Source of the DNA: Acanthosepion esculentum
Lineage: Eukaryota > Mollusca > Cephalopoda > Sepiida > Sepiidae
DNA: 64,000 bases
Direction of reading: 5' to 3'
Assembly (NCBI GenBank): GCA_964036315.1
Contig: OZ038498.1
Location: forward strand, 4,703,501-4,767,500
Positions 1 through 46,894 of this stretch are shown piece by piece. The translations under genes and the position numbers were made by a program. The notes under the pieces are model-generated. The model saw nothing but the letters and a program-made list of their open reading frames with translations, ran no database searches and was not told the origin of the DNA. Position 1 is the stretch's first letter. The number at the start of each line of letters is the position of its first letter.

Positions 1-597
1 GACACATGGCACAGTGGATAAAGGCATTAGTTAGATCTAGTGACAGGACCCAAAGAGTGTGAGTTCAATAACTGGCTAAGGCGGTGGAGAACGTTGAAAG
101 GGGAATTAACAGGAGACAACTGACATCCATTATACATTGCACGTGGAACTAGAACAGTCTACCACAGTGAATAAAATAAAGGGTTCAGTTCAACATTCCC
201 AACCACCTGAAGAAGGCCGGAACATACAATACCCAAAACATTGTGATAAACATGGCAACAAAGATGAGGACAATAGTTCGAATAATGTAAATAGTGTACA
301 TAATACTTTATCTCAGAAATATAGACAGATACTGAAAGGCCGAAATGTTGTAATAAACATGGCAAGAAAGATGAGGGCAATAGTCCAAATAATGTAAATA
401 GTGTACATAATACGTCATCTCAGAATTATAGACAGATACGGAAGAAGGCCGGAGCGTACAACGGCCAAAACGTTGTAATAAATATTGTGACAAAGATGAG
501 GACAATAGTCCAAATAATGTAAATAGTGTACATAATACCTCATCTCAGAATTATAGACAGATACTGGAGGAAATAGTTGTGTCATCAGTATAGACAC
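1..597 (+). mobile_element. tRNA-headed retroposon with hammerhead-bearing tail, copy 1
   Basis: The first ~75 bases resemble a tRNA gene: an A-box-like TGGCACAGTGG at 7-17 and a B-box-like GAGTTCAATAACTGG at 61-75. A unique body follows (GCACGTGGAACTAGAACAGT from 140, AATAAAGGGTTCAGTT from 174). It leads into CTGAAGAAGGCCGGA at 217, the 5' half of a hammerhead core, and tandem units to about 597. The same head-body-tail order recurs at 59598-59835 (+) and 49262-49548 (-), so it is one repeat family. The left end may be cut by the window edge. It lies in an intron of, or upstream of, ORC5 and has no coding capacity. Confidence 0.6.
217..597 (+). repeat. Three tandem units of the hammerhead-bearing tail
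   Basis: The landmark GATGAGGACAATAGT (or a close variant) occurs at about 265, 371 and 497, each preceded by a hammerhead-like core and followed by TAATGTAAATAGTGTACATA and ATCTCAGAA. Spacings are about 106 and 126 bp. The difference is explained by loss of the stem II segment in the middle unit, where CTGA runs straight into GGCCGAAAT near 335. The first and third units keep the GGCCGGA stem but carry substitutions at core positions, so all three look decayed. Confidence 0.65.
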
Positions 598-1228
598 TGA
601 GTTGGGAACTGATGATATCAGGAAGGTTGTTGATGAAGATTAGAAACAACATGAATACTGTTTAAATATCGTATTCAGTTTTAATTATGCCAAAAATATT
701 GTTTGAGATTTTGAGCCTCTCTGATTTGAAATATGATTTTGAGTAATTGTCGAAAAATGTTGATCCACTGAATTCCAGTATCGAAAAAAGTGAGTAAATA
801 TGTATTCTTTAATAAAATTGAATAATTTTATATTGTGCAATATTTAATATTGTATTTAAGTGCTTCATGCCAAGCAAGGCAACAGTGCCACTAGAATGCA
901 GGGTGTTACAGGGGGTGAAAGTGAATAAGGAAATTGAAAATAGGAAGGTGGAGTCTGTTGATATCTCTTTTCGTTCTCCCACCAGTCATGAACCCCTCAT
1001 TAAAAGAATTTCCTTCTGCTGATTAGGACTCATTTCGTGACTTCCTTTGTGATGTCCCCTGAAGGATATATTTAATCATTATTATAGATATATGGATATA
1101 ATCTCTCTCATCACTAGTGTAGAATTATGTTTTTACCCTCTTCTTTCTACCTAATATCATGTCCTGGTCCTTTTCTAGAAATGAATGTCTCTAAAAACTT
1201 TCTAGTACTTTTATCTCTTTATTTTCAG
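598..1228 (+). other. ORC5 intron, no other feature seen
   Basis: AT-rich sequence upstream of the first visible ORC5 exon. It ends in a polypyrimidine stretch and the acceptor TTTTCAG at 1222-1228. A short piece near 840-910 (CATGCCAAGCAAGGCAACAG) resembles the 3' end of the Jockey-like LINE family seen elsewhere. Nothing else is supportable. Confidence 0.5.
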
Positions 1229-1339
1229 AAAAGCAACCACCTTTTGGGTCCTAAACTCTTCACAATGGATCGGCTGTTGGCCATATTCTACTCAATTGTT
1301 GAAGGAAGAGTTGCTCCTTCAGCTGATTTATTTATGCAG
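1229..1339 (+). CDS. ORC5: ORC5 exon (third from last)
   Basis: 111 bp, phase 0 at both ends, 37 codons from KSNHLLGPK to ADLFMQ. The acceptor TTTTCAG ends at 1228 and the donor GT is at 1340-1341. It holds the block [20 protein letters not shown], typical of the ORC5 C-terminal region. Confidence 0.85.
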
Positions 1340-1730
1340 GTATTTTTAACAGGATTTCAGTAGAAACTCTTTTCTTTTATTTTAATTTCTAAAGATTTTT
1401 TTTTTTCCAAGTAGTGAAGGCATGTCATCTTAGAAAGTTTCAGTAATTGAACTGTTTCTGCTTTTCTCCAGGACTGATCAATAACTGTTGTGTTTTTATT
1501 TATATATATAATATCTGCCAAAATAAACTACCCACAATACACCACTGACCCGTAAAATTTAAATAGCCGAGAAAAATAACAGCACTCGTGGCCTGACGAT
1601 TGCATCTAGCATGAAACAGCCTGTCGCCTCTAAGTGTTGACGTCTATGTTCACTTTTATATTTACACATGCTCTATCCCTGATATTGAGCACTTTATCCC
1701 ATAAATATAGCACACTTTAAGACTATATTT

Positions 1731-1793
<63 letters not shown>

Positions 1794-2414
1794 AAATAAT
1801 TTCACTCCAAGCAAGACAATAAAGCTACTAAGATGCAAAGGGTTACTGAGTATCAGAGAATATGATAGAAATACACTATTAAGGAGAGAAGACAATAAAA
1901 GAACAAAAATTAATAAAAAAAAGATAACGATTGACATTGCATTTAAATTTCTGAAGATCAAAGTTGATACAGAAACTAGGGTCAAGTTCCATAAGAGAGA
2001 ATTGTGATAGAAGAAACTTTCATCATTGAACTTCCAACATTCATCCGACATTATTATCATTCCAATGTTAATATAGAGTTTACTCCATATTTGAAACAGA
2101 CAGCCCATTTTTAATTATTAAACAGTTGCGTATTATGTCTATCATCTTGTGTATTTGAGAAGTCTTATTAAAGCAAAATGTGTTCCCCCGCAGGATTGAA
2201 CTGTAGGGAAAACACTATTTGATTCAGTGTATCTTATCACTCAGCCAATCTGGGTGAAGAGAATGTACTTCCTTATAAAGGGAAAATAGGATGTTGCTTG
2301 CTGTGTCATTTTCTGTGACTTACTTTTACTGTTTAATAAATAAAAATAGGACATCTATTTCAAATATGGAGTATGCATTATAATGATGTTTGAAGTAATA
2401 AAAATGTCAGATCA

Positions 2415-2510
<96 letters not shown>

Positions 2511-4524
2511 TCAGGCAGCTCTTGATTGGGCCTTCATCACAATAGGTAGGGAGGAGGAGGAGATGTGATGGGCAACAATAGACTATAGAAGAACTCAAAA
2601 CTGATCACTGCATTTAAAGTATTGCATTAATATTTCAGTTTACCTTTTAAAAGTTTAACAACAATTCTTCTGCCGACACTTAATTTAATTTGATGTATGT
2701 AGGTCCTTACTTTTCATACAAACAATTATTTTTATTTCATGGGTGACTTTCGCTGGATTTCACAAATTTATTTCCAAGTTTTAAAAATTGATTTACTCTA
2801 TTCCTATTTTTTCTCTGGTTTCAATTAGCATTTTTTATATAATTGATGTCAGGGCATTTATAGCCACTATACACAGTAATAACTTGAGAGCTTGAAAGGA
2901 AATCTATGTAGCTGGACAGAAATCATAAACCCCGACCCAACCTTAACCGACTTTTAAATTTGCTACACAAAGATACACTTGCTATCTATAATTGTACATT
3001 ATTCACACACACACACACACACATGTGTGTGTGTGTGCCATCATTAAATACCCTTAGCATTTGAAATACCATCATTAAATGCTCTTATTTGGAAAAAAAA
3101 AGTTAAGTATTAAAAGACAAAAGAAAGAAAAATACCTAAAATATTTCTAACATTGAAATCTTTTGTAGATTTCTTCACTTGTGACTCTTCATTTACTTAG
3201 CCAAGTTTCATCTGACGATCCACTTGAATTACCAAAGTACAAATGTCTGGTGTCACTAGAGACGATCAGATCCATCTCACGGTAAGTTTCTTTATACGGG
3301 ACATTATTTTGAGAATTAAGAAAGATGTCTGGAAGTTGCAATATTAATCTCTTTAAAACTGGTTTCTATTGAAATAATCTGAAAATTTTATTCAGTTTTC
3401 TTAGCGAAATTATTAAATTTCTTTTAAGAAACTCAATATTTTTACTGTTTTCTTCCACTGTCTTATGAACTTCCTAACCCTAGAATTTAATTTTTTATCT
3501 TTTCTAGTTTACACCTGTTCTAGGTGCTTTTTGCAGTCTTGTATAGAATTAAATTCTTCTTTTACTAAATATTCTTTATACGTAAACTATTGTCACTATC
3601 TTTTTTGTTGTTATTTTTTTTAAATACAAACGTTCATAAATGACACTTTCAAAAAATAAGAGGGACAACTGCAGTAAATTTAAAGCCAAAGTACCTAAAT
3701 TTCAATAAAGGATTAGATTACTTGGAATATTTTACTAAATTTTTTAGATTCCTGGGTAGTTAAAATGCATTATCAAAAATGTGCTCATGTTATATTCATC
3801 AATTAATTTTTATAGAGATGCCTCTTTCCCCCTGCCCCCGAAAAAGTTAGTTCAATTTCTGGCTGTCAATAGAGCTGTCAATGCCTACCTCCATGTTAAA
3901 AAATGCATTTCTGTAATATTTTAAACTAAAAGTAATAATTGTTTGAATAAGAAAAAGTTAGTATCTCAAGACATTAGTAGCCTAGACAGTATATACTGGT
4001 TTGAACGTCCCATGTTTTGATTTTTTGTTTCATTTGTCCGCTAAAAACCAAAAAGAACTCTCAAAACAATATATAACAAGAAAGTATATACTCACATATC
4101 ATGTGACCTTTGAAGACCTAATTTTGAAACTAATTTGATTCCAGTAAATATATATATATAGAGAGAGAGAGAGCGCCAGCAGTACATACACTAATTTTGT
4201 ATCTCATGTATGATGCAATCCACTTAAAATTAGCTTCAAAATTAGGTCTTCAAAAGTTACATGATACACAATTATATAAGTTTTAAATGGTATGTTAGAA
4301 AAACCCTGCAGTACAAATGACCAGTTAAGAAGTAGACTTAACATTAAAAAACAAGAGAGTGATATGACAGATGTCACGATACAGTGGAAAGTAATGTTGA
4401 ATAAAGTCAGTCAAAACTAAATGCAAGATGAAGCTTTCTTTAACTTCTTCACTAACCTTTTTGTTTCTTATTTTTCAGAACCGTGAACTTTGACATTCTT
4501 CGGTATCTCTACGATTTCCTCTGA
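1229..4524 (+). CDS. ORC5: ORC5, origin recognition complex subunit 5, C-terminal three exons
   Basis: Three exons (1229-1339, 3169-3281, 4479-4524) join in phase to give the last 89 residues of ORC5, a subunit of the six-protein complex that marks DNA replication origins in the nucleus. The visible protein starts [20 protein letters not shown], continues through [18 protein letters not shown] and [16 protein letters not shown], and ends [14 protein letters not shown] before a TGA stop. I recognise this from memory as the conserved C-terminal (winged-helix-containing) part of animal ORC5; no search was run. The acceptors (TTTTCAG, TTTTGTAG, TTTTTCAG) and donors (GTATTT, GTAAGT) are ordinary. 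The N-terminal AAA+ part must lie upstream of the window. An AATAAA follows the stop by 60 bases. Confidence 0.88.
1733..1788. repeat. (TA)n microsatellite
   Basis: Uninterrupted TA dinucleotide tract inside an ORC5 intron, directly beside a LINE 3' end, which suggests the array grew from or near the LINE tail. Confidence 0.9.
1795..2110 (-). mobile_element. Jockey/CR1-like LINE, 3' end fragment
   Basis: On the - strand this matches the 3' end seen at 16070-16795 and 46490-46730. Shared landmarks on the + strand are TTCACTCCAAGCAAGACAAT, GATAACGATTGACATTGCAT and TTTAAATTTCTGAAGATCAA. The - strand reading frame is a decayed C-terminal tail of the reverse transcriptase protein. It lies antisense within an ORC5 intron. 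Confidence 0.6.
2416..2499. repeat. (TATC)n then (TA)n compound microsatellite
   Basis: About nine TATC units run directly into a long TA tract and a short CA tract, within the ORC5 intron. Confidence 0.9.
3003..3039. repeat. (CA)n/(TG)n palindromic microsatellite
   Basis: A CA run is followed at once by ATG and a TG run, so the tract can fold into a hairpin. It is 130 bp upstream of an ORC5 exon. Confidence 0.85.
3169..3281 (+). CDS. ORC5: ORC5 exon (second from last)
   Basis: 113 bp. It begins [18 protein letters not shown] and ends ETIRSIS plus two bases of a split Arg codon. The acceptor TTTTGTAG ends at 3168; the donor is GTAAGT at 3282. Confidence 0.87.
4097..4266. mobile_element. Fold-back (inverted-repeat) element, MITE-like
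   Basis: Two arms of about 40 bp, 4097-4136 and 4226-4266, are near-perfect reverse complements (TATCATGTGACCTTTGAAGA against TATCATGTAACTTTTGAAGA in the other arm's reverse strand). The 89-bp centre holds a short TA/GA microsatellite. It has no coding capacity. It sits in the last ORC5 intron. Confidence 0.75.
4479..4524 (+). CDS. ORC5: ORC5 terminal coding exon
   Basis: The acceptor TTTTTCAG ends at 4478. The first base completes the split Arg codon, then [14 protein letters not shown] and TGA at 4522-4524. This short conserved tail is the most recognisable piece of ORC5 here. Confidence 0.88.
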
Positions 4525-4584
4525 AGATAAGCATTTCTTTCGCTAACACAATATCTTATCAAGAAGTCATTTGATATATTTTTC

Positions 4585-4590
4585 AATAAA
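4585..4590 (+). promoter_or_regulatory. ORC5 polyadenylation signal
   Basis: AATAAA lies 60 bp after the stop codon, within an AT-rich 3' UTR. A TTTATCAGAATATT stretch follows. Confidence 0.7.
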
Positions 4591-4599
4591 CATATTTAT

Positions 4600-5310
4600 C
4601 AGAATATTAAAACATTCCTTTTATTCAAAACTCACTGGAAGCTTTTAATTTTTTTTTTTTTTTTTTTACATTGGACTGCTAGCTATTAAAAAATATAGTG
4701 AAGTTTAAACCCCTCAAAAAAAAAGTATGGTGGCATTTGACATCTAGCTTTAAGAAGACATTTAAAACTATATAGCATGTGGGGGAGACATTTTTCAAGG
4801 AGTAGGAATGGAATTTAATGCCAGTCAAAAAAAAAAAACCTGGATTTTAAGAGTGTTGGTTTCAATCTTGGCAAATGACTACTAAAAATTCCCTCTCTCC
4901 AGATTTATAGACAAATACTACAGATGCATGCTGGGATTTCTTCCTAGCCAATAAAAATGAGACAATTGTTCGTCTTACTCATGCATTTTTCTTTCTTGCC
5001 TTGAAGTCAAAAGGCTATAAGCACTTGACTGTATCTCTTTTTCTATGTGAACACTTTTTCTATTTTGTGAATGTTTTTTTTGTTACTGTCTTCTAGTTGC
5101 TTTGCCTCGTTGCCTATTATTTTAGCTTCACTCTTTCTTTCTCTTCTTATTTCTTTTGACAACTTTGTCAATTCCATTTAACCAATGTCTACTTCCTCAG
5201 CTTCCATACGCGTCCCTATCACATGTCAACTGTTAATAAAAAAACAGCAATTAAAGATAACCAAATACTGTATTAGCACAGTCATCAGTTTTCTCTTTTG
5301 AATAAGAAAG
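4600..5310. other. Intergenic, simple sequence only
   Basis: Contains a long T tract at about 4649-4668 and A tracts near 4718 and 4829. No conserved reading frame or complete repeat was recognised. Confidence 0.5.
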
Positions 5311-5311
5311 A

Positions 5312-5470
5312 CATTAGCCTAGACCTAGTATATGTACCTATATAGTAGCTTAGACCGTATATGCTGGTTTTGAACGTCTCATGTCTAACATAGGTGTAAA
5401 CCAGACACAGGCAACCTTTTTCTGAGCAGAGTTCCTCATGAGACATAGTTCATCTTGGTCAACTGACCCA
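5312..5470. repeat. Dispersed repeat, copy 1 of a close pair
   Basis: TAGTATATGTACCTATATAG, then GACCGTATATGCTGGTTTTG and GTCTCATGTCTAACATA, recur in the same order at 5699-5845. A shorter relative lies near 3975-4015. The family is unidentified; the short - strand frame across it (5350-5544) is not conserved between copies. Confidence 0.65.
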
Positions 5471-5698
5471 AAACATGCATCAGCTACAGGCCCTAATAAC
5501 TCTACCCTTCTTCCAAGTCGCTTCCCATGCCCACAAAGAGACATTTGCTCACATCCTCAGTATTGAAAATACAAAGAATCTTTTTTATTAGCAACTCTTA
5601 TCTTCTTTTCATTTCACCTCACCAGTGGAACTTGTTTCATTTGTTCTCTGCTACGGTACGTGAGTTTATAATAAAATGGAAAAAACAGTCAAGTTTAT

Positions 5699-5845
5699 CT
5701 TAGTATATGTACCTATATAGTAGCCTAAACCGTATATGCTGGTTTTGAATGTCTCATGTCTAACATAAGTGCAAACGAGATAGGGGCAACTTTTTCTGAA
5801 CAATGGGCCTCATGAGATATAATTCATCATAAGGCGGGCCACACT
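5699..5845. repeat. Dispersed repeat, copy 2 of a close pair
   Basis: Direct repeat of 5312-5470 at an offset of about 380 bp. The copies differ by scattered substitutions, so the duplication is not recent. Confidence 0.65.
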
Positions 5846-5959
5846 ACTACTAAAAAAAAAAAGAAAATCAAGGTAATTTTTTGTTGAAGACATGGTAGCC
5901 ATTCAAACAACAGAAGACACTACGTATTAGCATCCTTTATGACATATATACACACAGAT

Positions 5960-5962
<3 letters not shown>

Positions 5963-6017
<55 letters not shown>
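5963..6017. repeat. (AC)n microsatellite
   Basis: Long AC tract between the two genes. The 62-residue Val/Cys-rich frame it creates on the - strand is an artefact. Confidence 0.9.
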
Positions 6018-6019
<2 letters not shown>

Positions 6020-6022
<3 letters not shown>

Positions 6023-6321
6023 AAAACTTAGCTAACATGTTTTGTCCTCTGATGAACTTTATCAAGGCAAATGTAAGGATATTTTCTGCAGCAAGTATTT
6101 CTAAACATAAGTAAAAGAAAAACAAAAAAAACGTTAGTTTTTCAAAATTTCTAAGTTTAAGAGACCCTCATAAATATTCATCAGGTGAACCAAAAAGTCA
6201 TGGTAAATTATGGAAGATGCTAAGTGACATAATTTAATGTCTACTAATAAACAAAACTTTTCCTTTTGTCTTTTTTCATATCATCTTTTTACGGATATAT
6301 GTTTTAGTTATCTGAAATTTT

Positions 6322-6375
<54 letters not shown>

Positions 6376-7135
6376 AAAGTATGTTTATTCTCCAGAGAGA
6401 AAAAAATGATGTCTGTAAAGCAAAAGATGTTTACACATATGATCTTTAGTAAAAATCACCAATGGTCCAAAATGCTGAAAACTTTACCTTCAATCAAAGA
6501 TGACAAAATGCAATAAACATTTTGTATTTAATCATTGTTTATGGATGTATGTGAGTAAACAAGTGAGAAGGAAATGAAAGAAAATTTAATAAATATTTTC
6601 ATCATTAAATCAGGTATGCCATTCAGAAAACCAGATGCAATCTGCTGCTTGCCCATGACTGGTATAAACCATCAAAAGTGGCTGTGAATAGCATTACCGT
6701 TTTATCTTGAAATGCTTGTTGTTTCAAGTTACTTAATTCAGTTTGATTCAATAACGGGCCTCTTGCTATTCAGTTTGCATGAACAAGAAATCACATGACT
6801 TGCATAAAAAACTTTATTCCACCTTTGATTATTTATCAAAATTTTATATAGCAAAAGGGACATAACTCTATCACAGAAAGTGCTTAACCATCCTTACTGT
6901 TAATTTTAATAATTATTCAATTTTATATAACGGTTATAATTGTAAAGAAAATGTCCCTTGATAGTGGTGATTTTCTAAGCGTGGCTTAAATGTGGCACAA
7001 AACCAAGAGTCTGGGAAGTGATATTAGATTCTGCAATTACTTGTTCCTTTGAATCCTTCCTTCCTTCCTTACCCCACTACCACCACAATTTCTTCTTGCT
7101 TTTTATAACTAATTGAACATTGTATCATGACAATA
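6020..7135. other. Intergenic stretch, only one microsatellite
   Basis: Holds an AC/AT compound tract at about 6323-6371. No exon, ORF or known repeat is otherwise visible. Confidence 0.45.
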
Positions 7136-7137
7136 GG

Positions 7138-7545
7138 AGGCAAGGTGGGGTAATGGATAGCCGCTCGGGTTGAGGAATTGGAGAGCCGAGTTCAAATTCC
7201 AGTTGAATCCATTATATTCACTTACGTGCTAACACCCTTGGGAAAGCTATGAATCCTCTTTTTCTCTCTCCCCCCCCCCCAAGCTATGGGTAAATAGCAG
7301 GACAGACCGGGTTCTATAGACTTGGATGGCAACTGGTCTACCGCAGAAAGAAATGGCAACTTACTGCGGGGGGAAAAAAATCTGCCTCGTCAGTCATGTA
7401 TCGAAATATACATGATCGCCTACATCTGTATCATGCATGGTACACAACTGATCGTGACGAGCACATTTTTTTCATACACCAATTGTCAGTTCTGTTCAAA
7501 TCCTGCATCTTTTTCTTTCTTTCTTTTTTTTTTTAAACAGTAAGG
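7138..7545 (+). mobile_element. tRNA-derived SINE
   Basis: The head has a tRNA-like start (GTGGGGTAATGGATAGCCGC from 7146) and a B-box-like GAGTTCAAATTCCAG at 7188-7202. The family body follows: TATATTCACTTACGTGCTAA, CCCTTGGGAAAGCTATGAAT, then an atypical 3' half with GGCAACTTACTGCGG and CATGATCGCCTA. The same head and body recur at 34536-34800 and, truncated, at 20525-20694. The tRNA-like unit also forms the second module of the 5S SINEs. Confidence 0.7.
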
Positions 7546-7554
7546 GTCGCCCTG

Positions 7555-8095
7555 TACAAGATCTCACTTGAGGTAGGGGGGGTACGTTAAGGGGTTGTTT
7601 ATATGGATAGGAGGAGGAGATAACAACTGATTCTAGACTTAGGAGTCTGTTCCACAGAGCAGTAGTTCACAAGAAGAAGCTGTTTGAACAGAACTGCTCG
7701 TCAATGGAATACTGAGGAAATGTAGGTGGTTTGCTACTATGTAAATGACATGGCAGGTCCTAACCATGAAGGTTAGAACTGGCAGAACCAAGCAATGTAG
7801 TTAGTCCAAGCACTTTCTATGGAAGTAGCAAGAGAGCACTTGCCACATTGCACCTGAGAGAGGATGAAGGATGGAAATAATTGCTCTCTAACAAGGATTC
7901 AAAGATACTTTTGAATTCTATCAAAACTGGAATGTGAAAACCAGGCAGCTCCCACCCAAATATGGCAACAATACTCCATTTTTAGCCTAATCTGGCTCTT
8001 GTAAAAGATAGGACAAGGTGTCTGGTAGTTACTGGAACGGTACAGGGAGTCAATCATTTTACTTGCATCTTTGGCAATGGATTTACCATTGAATT
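7555..8095 (-). mobile_element. Jockey/CR1-like LINE fragment (C-terminal RT region)
   Basis: Reads antisense to the LINE at 28440-29330: GAGTCTGTTCCACAGAGCAG, AAGAAGAAGCTGTTTGAACA, CCAAATATGGCAACAATACT and GGTACAGGGAGTCAATCATT all have counterparts there in the same order. No frame is intact. Confidence 0.65.
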
Positions 8096-8769
8096 TTTCT
8101 TACAACCTCTTCATAATACTGCCATTAAAAATGATTAGCTTCACTTAGAGTAGATGAAATGGTTTTTAGTTCTCTACAATTATATAGTGAAATAGATCAG
8201 TAGTTTTCAACAAATTTAAAAGAAAAAAGTACTTCTTCCATGTGCAGTGTCCATTCAGGACGTTGGTGATCATGGTGATTAAAATTCTCAAACTTGCTTT
8301 TAGAAAACTGTTATAGTGAAAGACACCTTGTCTAGATAATAGACTCTCCCATCTATTATAAGTAGGAGTCAGTAGTAGTCGAGGGGAGGAGTAGTGTCCA
8401 GCGACCACAACTCGATTACTCTGCGTAACACTTTATTACAAGTTCCTAACGTTTCTGTACGTTTAACCCATTTAGGACGCATTTAGTCCGACTACAAGTT
8501 CTATTGTGGAAATAACTCCACAACAAAGACAAAACGAGACATTTGTTGAATGTAATTTATTTCCCAGGATCTGATATTTGTAATCATCAAAGAATTAAAA
8601 ATAAGCCGAAAAAAAATTTAATTAGCAAATAAAAAAAGAAATACTTTTAAATGCTGTCAAAGGTAGCATTTAGGTACAGAATTCAAGTAAATTAATAGCA
8701 GCTGTAGTTCTCAGCTGAAAGAAACCCTTTTTTTTTTTTTTTTTTTTTCAAAACAAAGAATCCTCATTA

Positions 8770-8775
8770 TTTATT
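8770..8775 (-). promoter_or_regulatory. Polyadenylation signal of the serine protease gene
   Basis: TTTATT on the + strand is AATAAA on the gene strand, 155 bp beyond the stop codon. A long T tract at about 8729-8748 lies just beyond it. Confidence 0.55.
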
Positions 8776-8929
8776 CTGTATCATGGCAGATGCTGTTTCG
8801 ATACAAAGCATTTAAAAAGAAAGTATAACTCAAGTAATAACGATATGTATAATTGTATTGTACCATTCATAGCGCACTATAAATGCTATCACAATCGGTT
8901 GTTATTTGAGTACATCAAAAATATCCTTT

Positions 8930-44706
<35,777 letters not shown>

Positions 44707-44830
44707 CGTTGCTGCTCGCCGGTGCGAATTCTTCTTAAATGGGCGGAACTCCCAGCAAAAAAAAAAACGGCCGGCTAAGTAAACCCCACCCTCTCCTCGG
44801 CAAAATAGTTTGAGTTATTTGCATAAAATG
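44707..44830 (-). promoter_or_regulatory. Candidate protease promoter region
   Basis: GC-richer than its surroundings. On the gene strand: an octamer ATGCAAAT (complement at 44818-44825), GAGAGGGTGGGG, then CATTTAAGAAG about 30 bases before the ATG as a weak TATA-like box. No start-site evidence. Confidence 0.3.
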
Positions 44831-46109
44831 CTTTTCTATCATTCAAAAGATTCCACTTTTTTTTCTTTTTCTTTTTTTTTTTTTAACACCTTTCGGGTTG
44901 ATTTATGATTAAGGAAAAAGAAAATGTTTCTATAAAGCCGTGGATACAAGTATAATCAAGTTTTATGAATACTGGATAAAAATTCGGAGAATGTATCTCT
45001 TACACATGGTCGATAGTACTGTACGATTTCACTTTTAAGTAAAAAGAAAAAAAGAAAGAAATTTCCCTCTTTAAATAAACTGTCAATATTGATAATGGAT
45101 ATAACAGTAACTCGTAAGAGAGTATATGGTATTTCATGACAGATTGATTTGTTTTGCGATTCATCAACCCTTTTCGGGTTATTTAAAGCCGAGAATTTTT
45201 AATTGTATAAGAATAATAATTTTATTTATTTATTTGCGAATTAATATGGTATTAACAATTTTGGAGTAAATATAAATTAAATGACATTGATTTTCCATTT
45301 ACAACTTGCATTAAGAAAAATTGTAATAAAGCTTTTCTTTAAAATAGATTGTAGAACTATTCCAAGTAAAAATTATGTTTCATGACAGAAATAAAATTCT
45401 TTTAATGTCGATGATTTATTTTAAGCCCAGTATTTAATAGGACTAATGACTTACAACCCTTTTAATAATTTTATTGTTTCTTTATACTTTTTCTTAAAGA
45501 TTTACAGATTAAAGTTTTACACTTGAAAATTCACACATACTTATTGTCTGTCCGTTAACAGCGCCAAGGTCGGAAGCCATAATGAAACCACGCAAGTTAT
45601 AGATCGAAACAGATGGCACATGTATTCAGCTTTCTCTGACATCCACAAGCCATGATCAAGAGAAGCGATTAGATTGTACAGGGAGGTAGTTTCATGCCTT
45701 TCTCAAGCTCATTCTTGTGAAGAGGATATACAAGTAATCGAAAATGAAATTCGAAATTTTCATCTCTTCTCTTCTCAGTGTTACTTACGTGCATTCATAT
45801 TTCTGGCAGTTGATTTTTTTAGAATAAGAACCACCGCTCTTTAGTTGGCCATAAAACTGAACAGAACATTTATTTATCCTCTGATAATACGCTATCACTA
45901 TATTTACTTATGGTTTTCAAAATAATATACAGTTGTCCATGAGTAAATTGTTTGCTCAATAAGCGCCTCAACAGACGATTGCTTTCCATAATAGTTATGT
46001 ACAAAGAAAATATGGGTGTGTGTACGCAGACAAACAAGTTCATTATATTCACTTTATAACACAAATTGATTTTACTTTCTTTATGCTTCGTTCAGCTGAA
46101 GTTTTTAGA
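44831..46109. other. Upstream of the protease, one SINE tail fragment
   Basis: At 45145-45205 the + strand reads ATTCATCAACCCTTTTCGGG and TTATTTAAAGCCGAGA, the complement of the 5S-SINE 3' hairpin, so a truncated copy is likely. Otherwise nothing is recognised. Confidence 0.45.
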
Positions 46110-46730
46110 ATCAGTTTTTTTAAACAATGTGTAAGTAATTCGTATCTTGAAGCTCACCGCTTGTCACTTCGAAAGTTTTTTTTAAAAAAAACATTTTATA
46201 GAAAAGGCACAGGGAAGCGATATTACAGTGGTGGAAAAGTGAGTGAAGCCGAGATGCTAGGTTAGGACCAATAACATTATAGAGTTTTCTTTGGATTTTA
46301 TCAATAATCTATAAATATATAGCGGAAGCACTAGACCAGATGTCTCGAATAGGAAGATTGTGTTATGTTAATTTTCCAAGTGGAGAACTCAGGCCGGCTT
46401 AGAAAATATTAGTAGTTGAATTGTTTGTATTCTTCCCCAAGACCGAATAATAACCGTTTGTCATTAAATATATGTTTTTTTAAATTATTTCAACACAAGA
46501 AGGCAATAAAGCCGAAGGGATTACTGCGTGTGAGAGAATATGAGAAAATCGTTATGTGGATAGAACAATAAAACAATAGGTATGAAGATGATAGAAGATA
46601 ACGATTGACATTGCATTTAAATTTTTGAAGTTCAATGTTTACTGAGAAGCAATAGCGGAAAGTAATATTTATTTTGATATAATTCAAAAACATGGCACAA
46701 GGAGGAGGAAGGCTGATCTTCAATCTGTCT
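46110..46730 (-). mobile_element. Jockey/CR1-like LINE 3' fragments
   Basis: The right part encodes [16 protein letters not shown] on the - strand, matching LQLFKCNVNRHLQLP of the copy at 16070. The left part carries GAAAAGGCACAGGGAAGC and GGAAGCACTAGACCAGATG as at 11980-12105. Two pieces in the same orientation. Confidence 0.6.
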
Positions 46731-46894
46731 TATTTTAAACTGAGGTAACCTCAGTTACTGACTCAAACACACACACACACAATATTCCATACACCAAAAC
46801 AACACATTCTTGCTTACCATTCTCACTACAGCCAGGGTAATACCTCAAAATTGCTAAGAAGTCAAGACCAACGACATTAGATTGTATATTTTAT

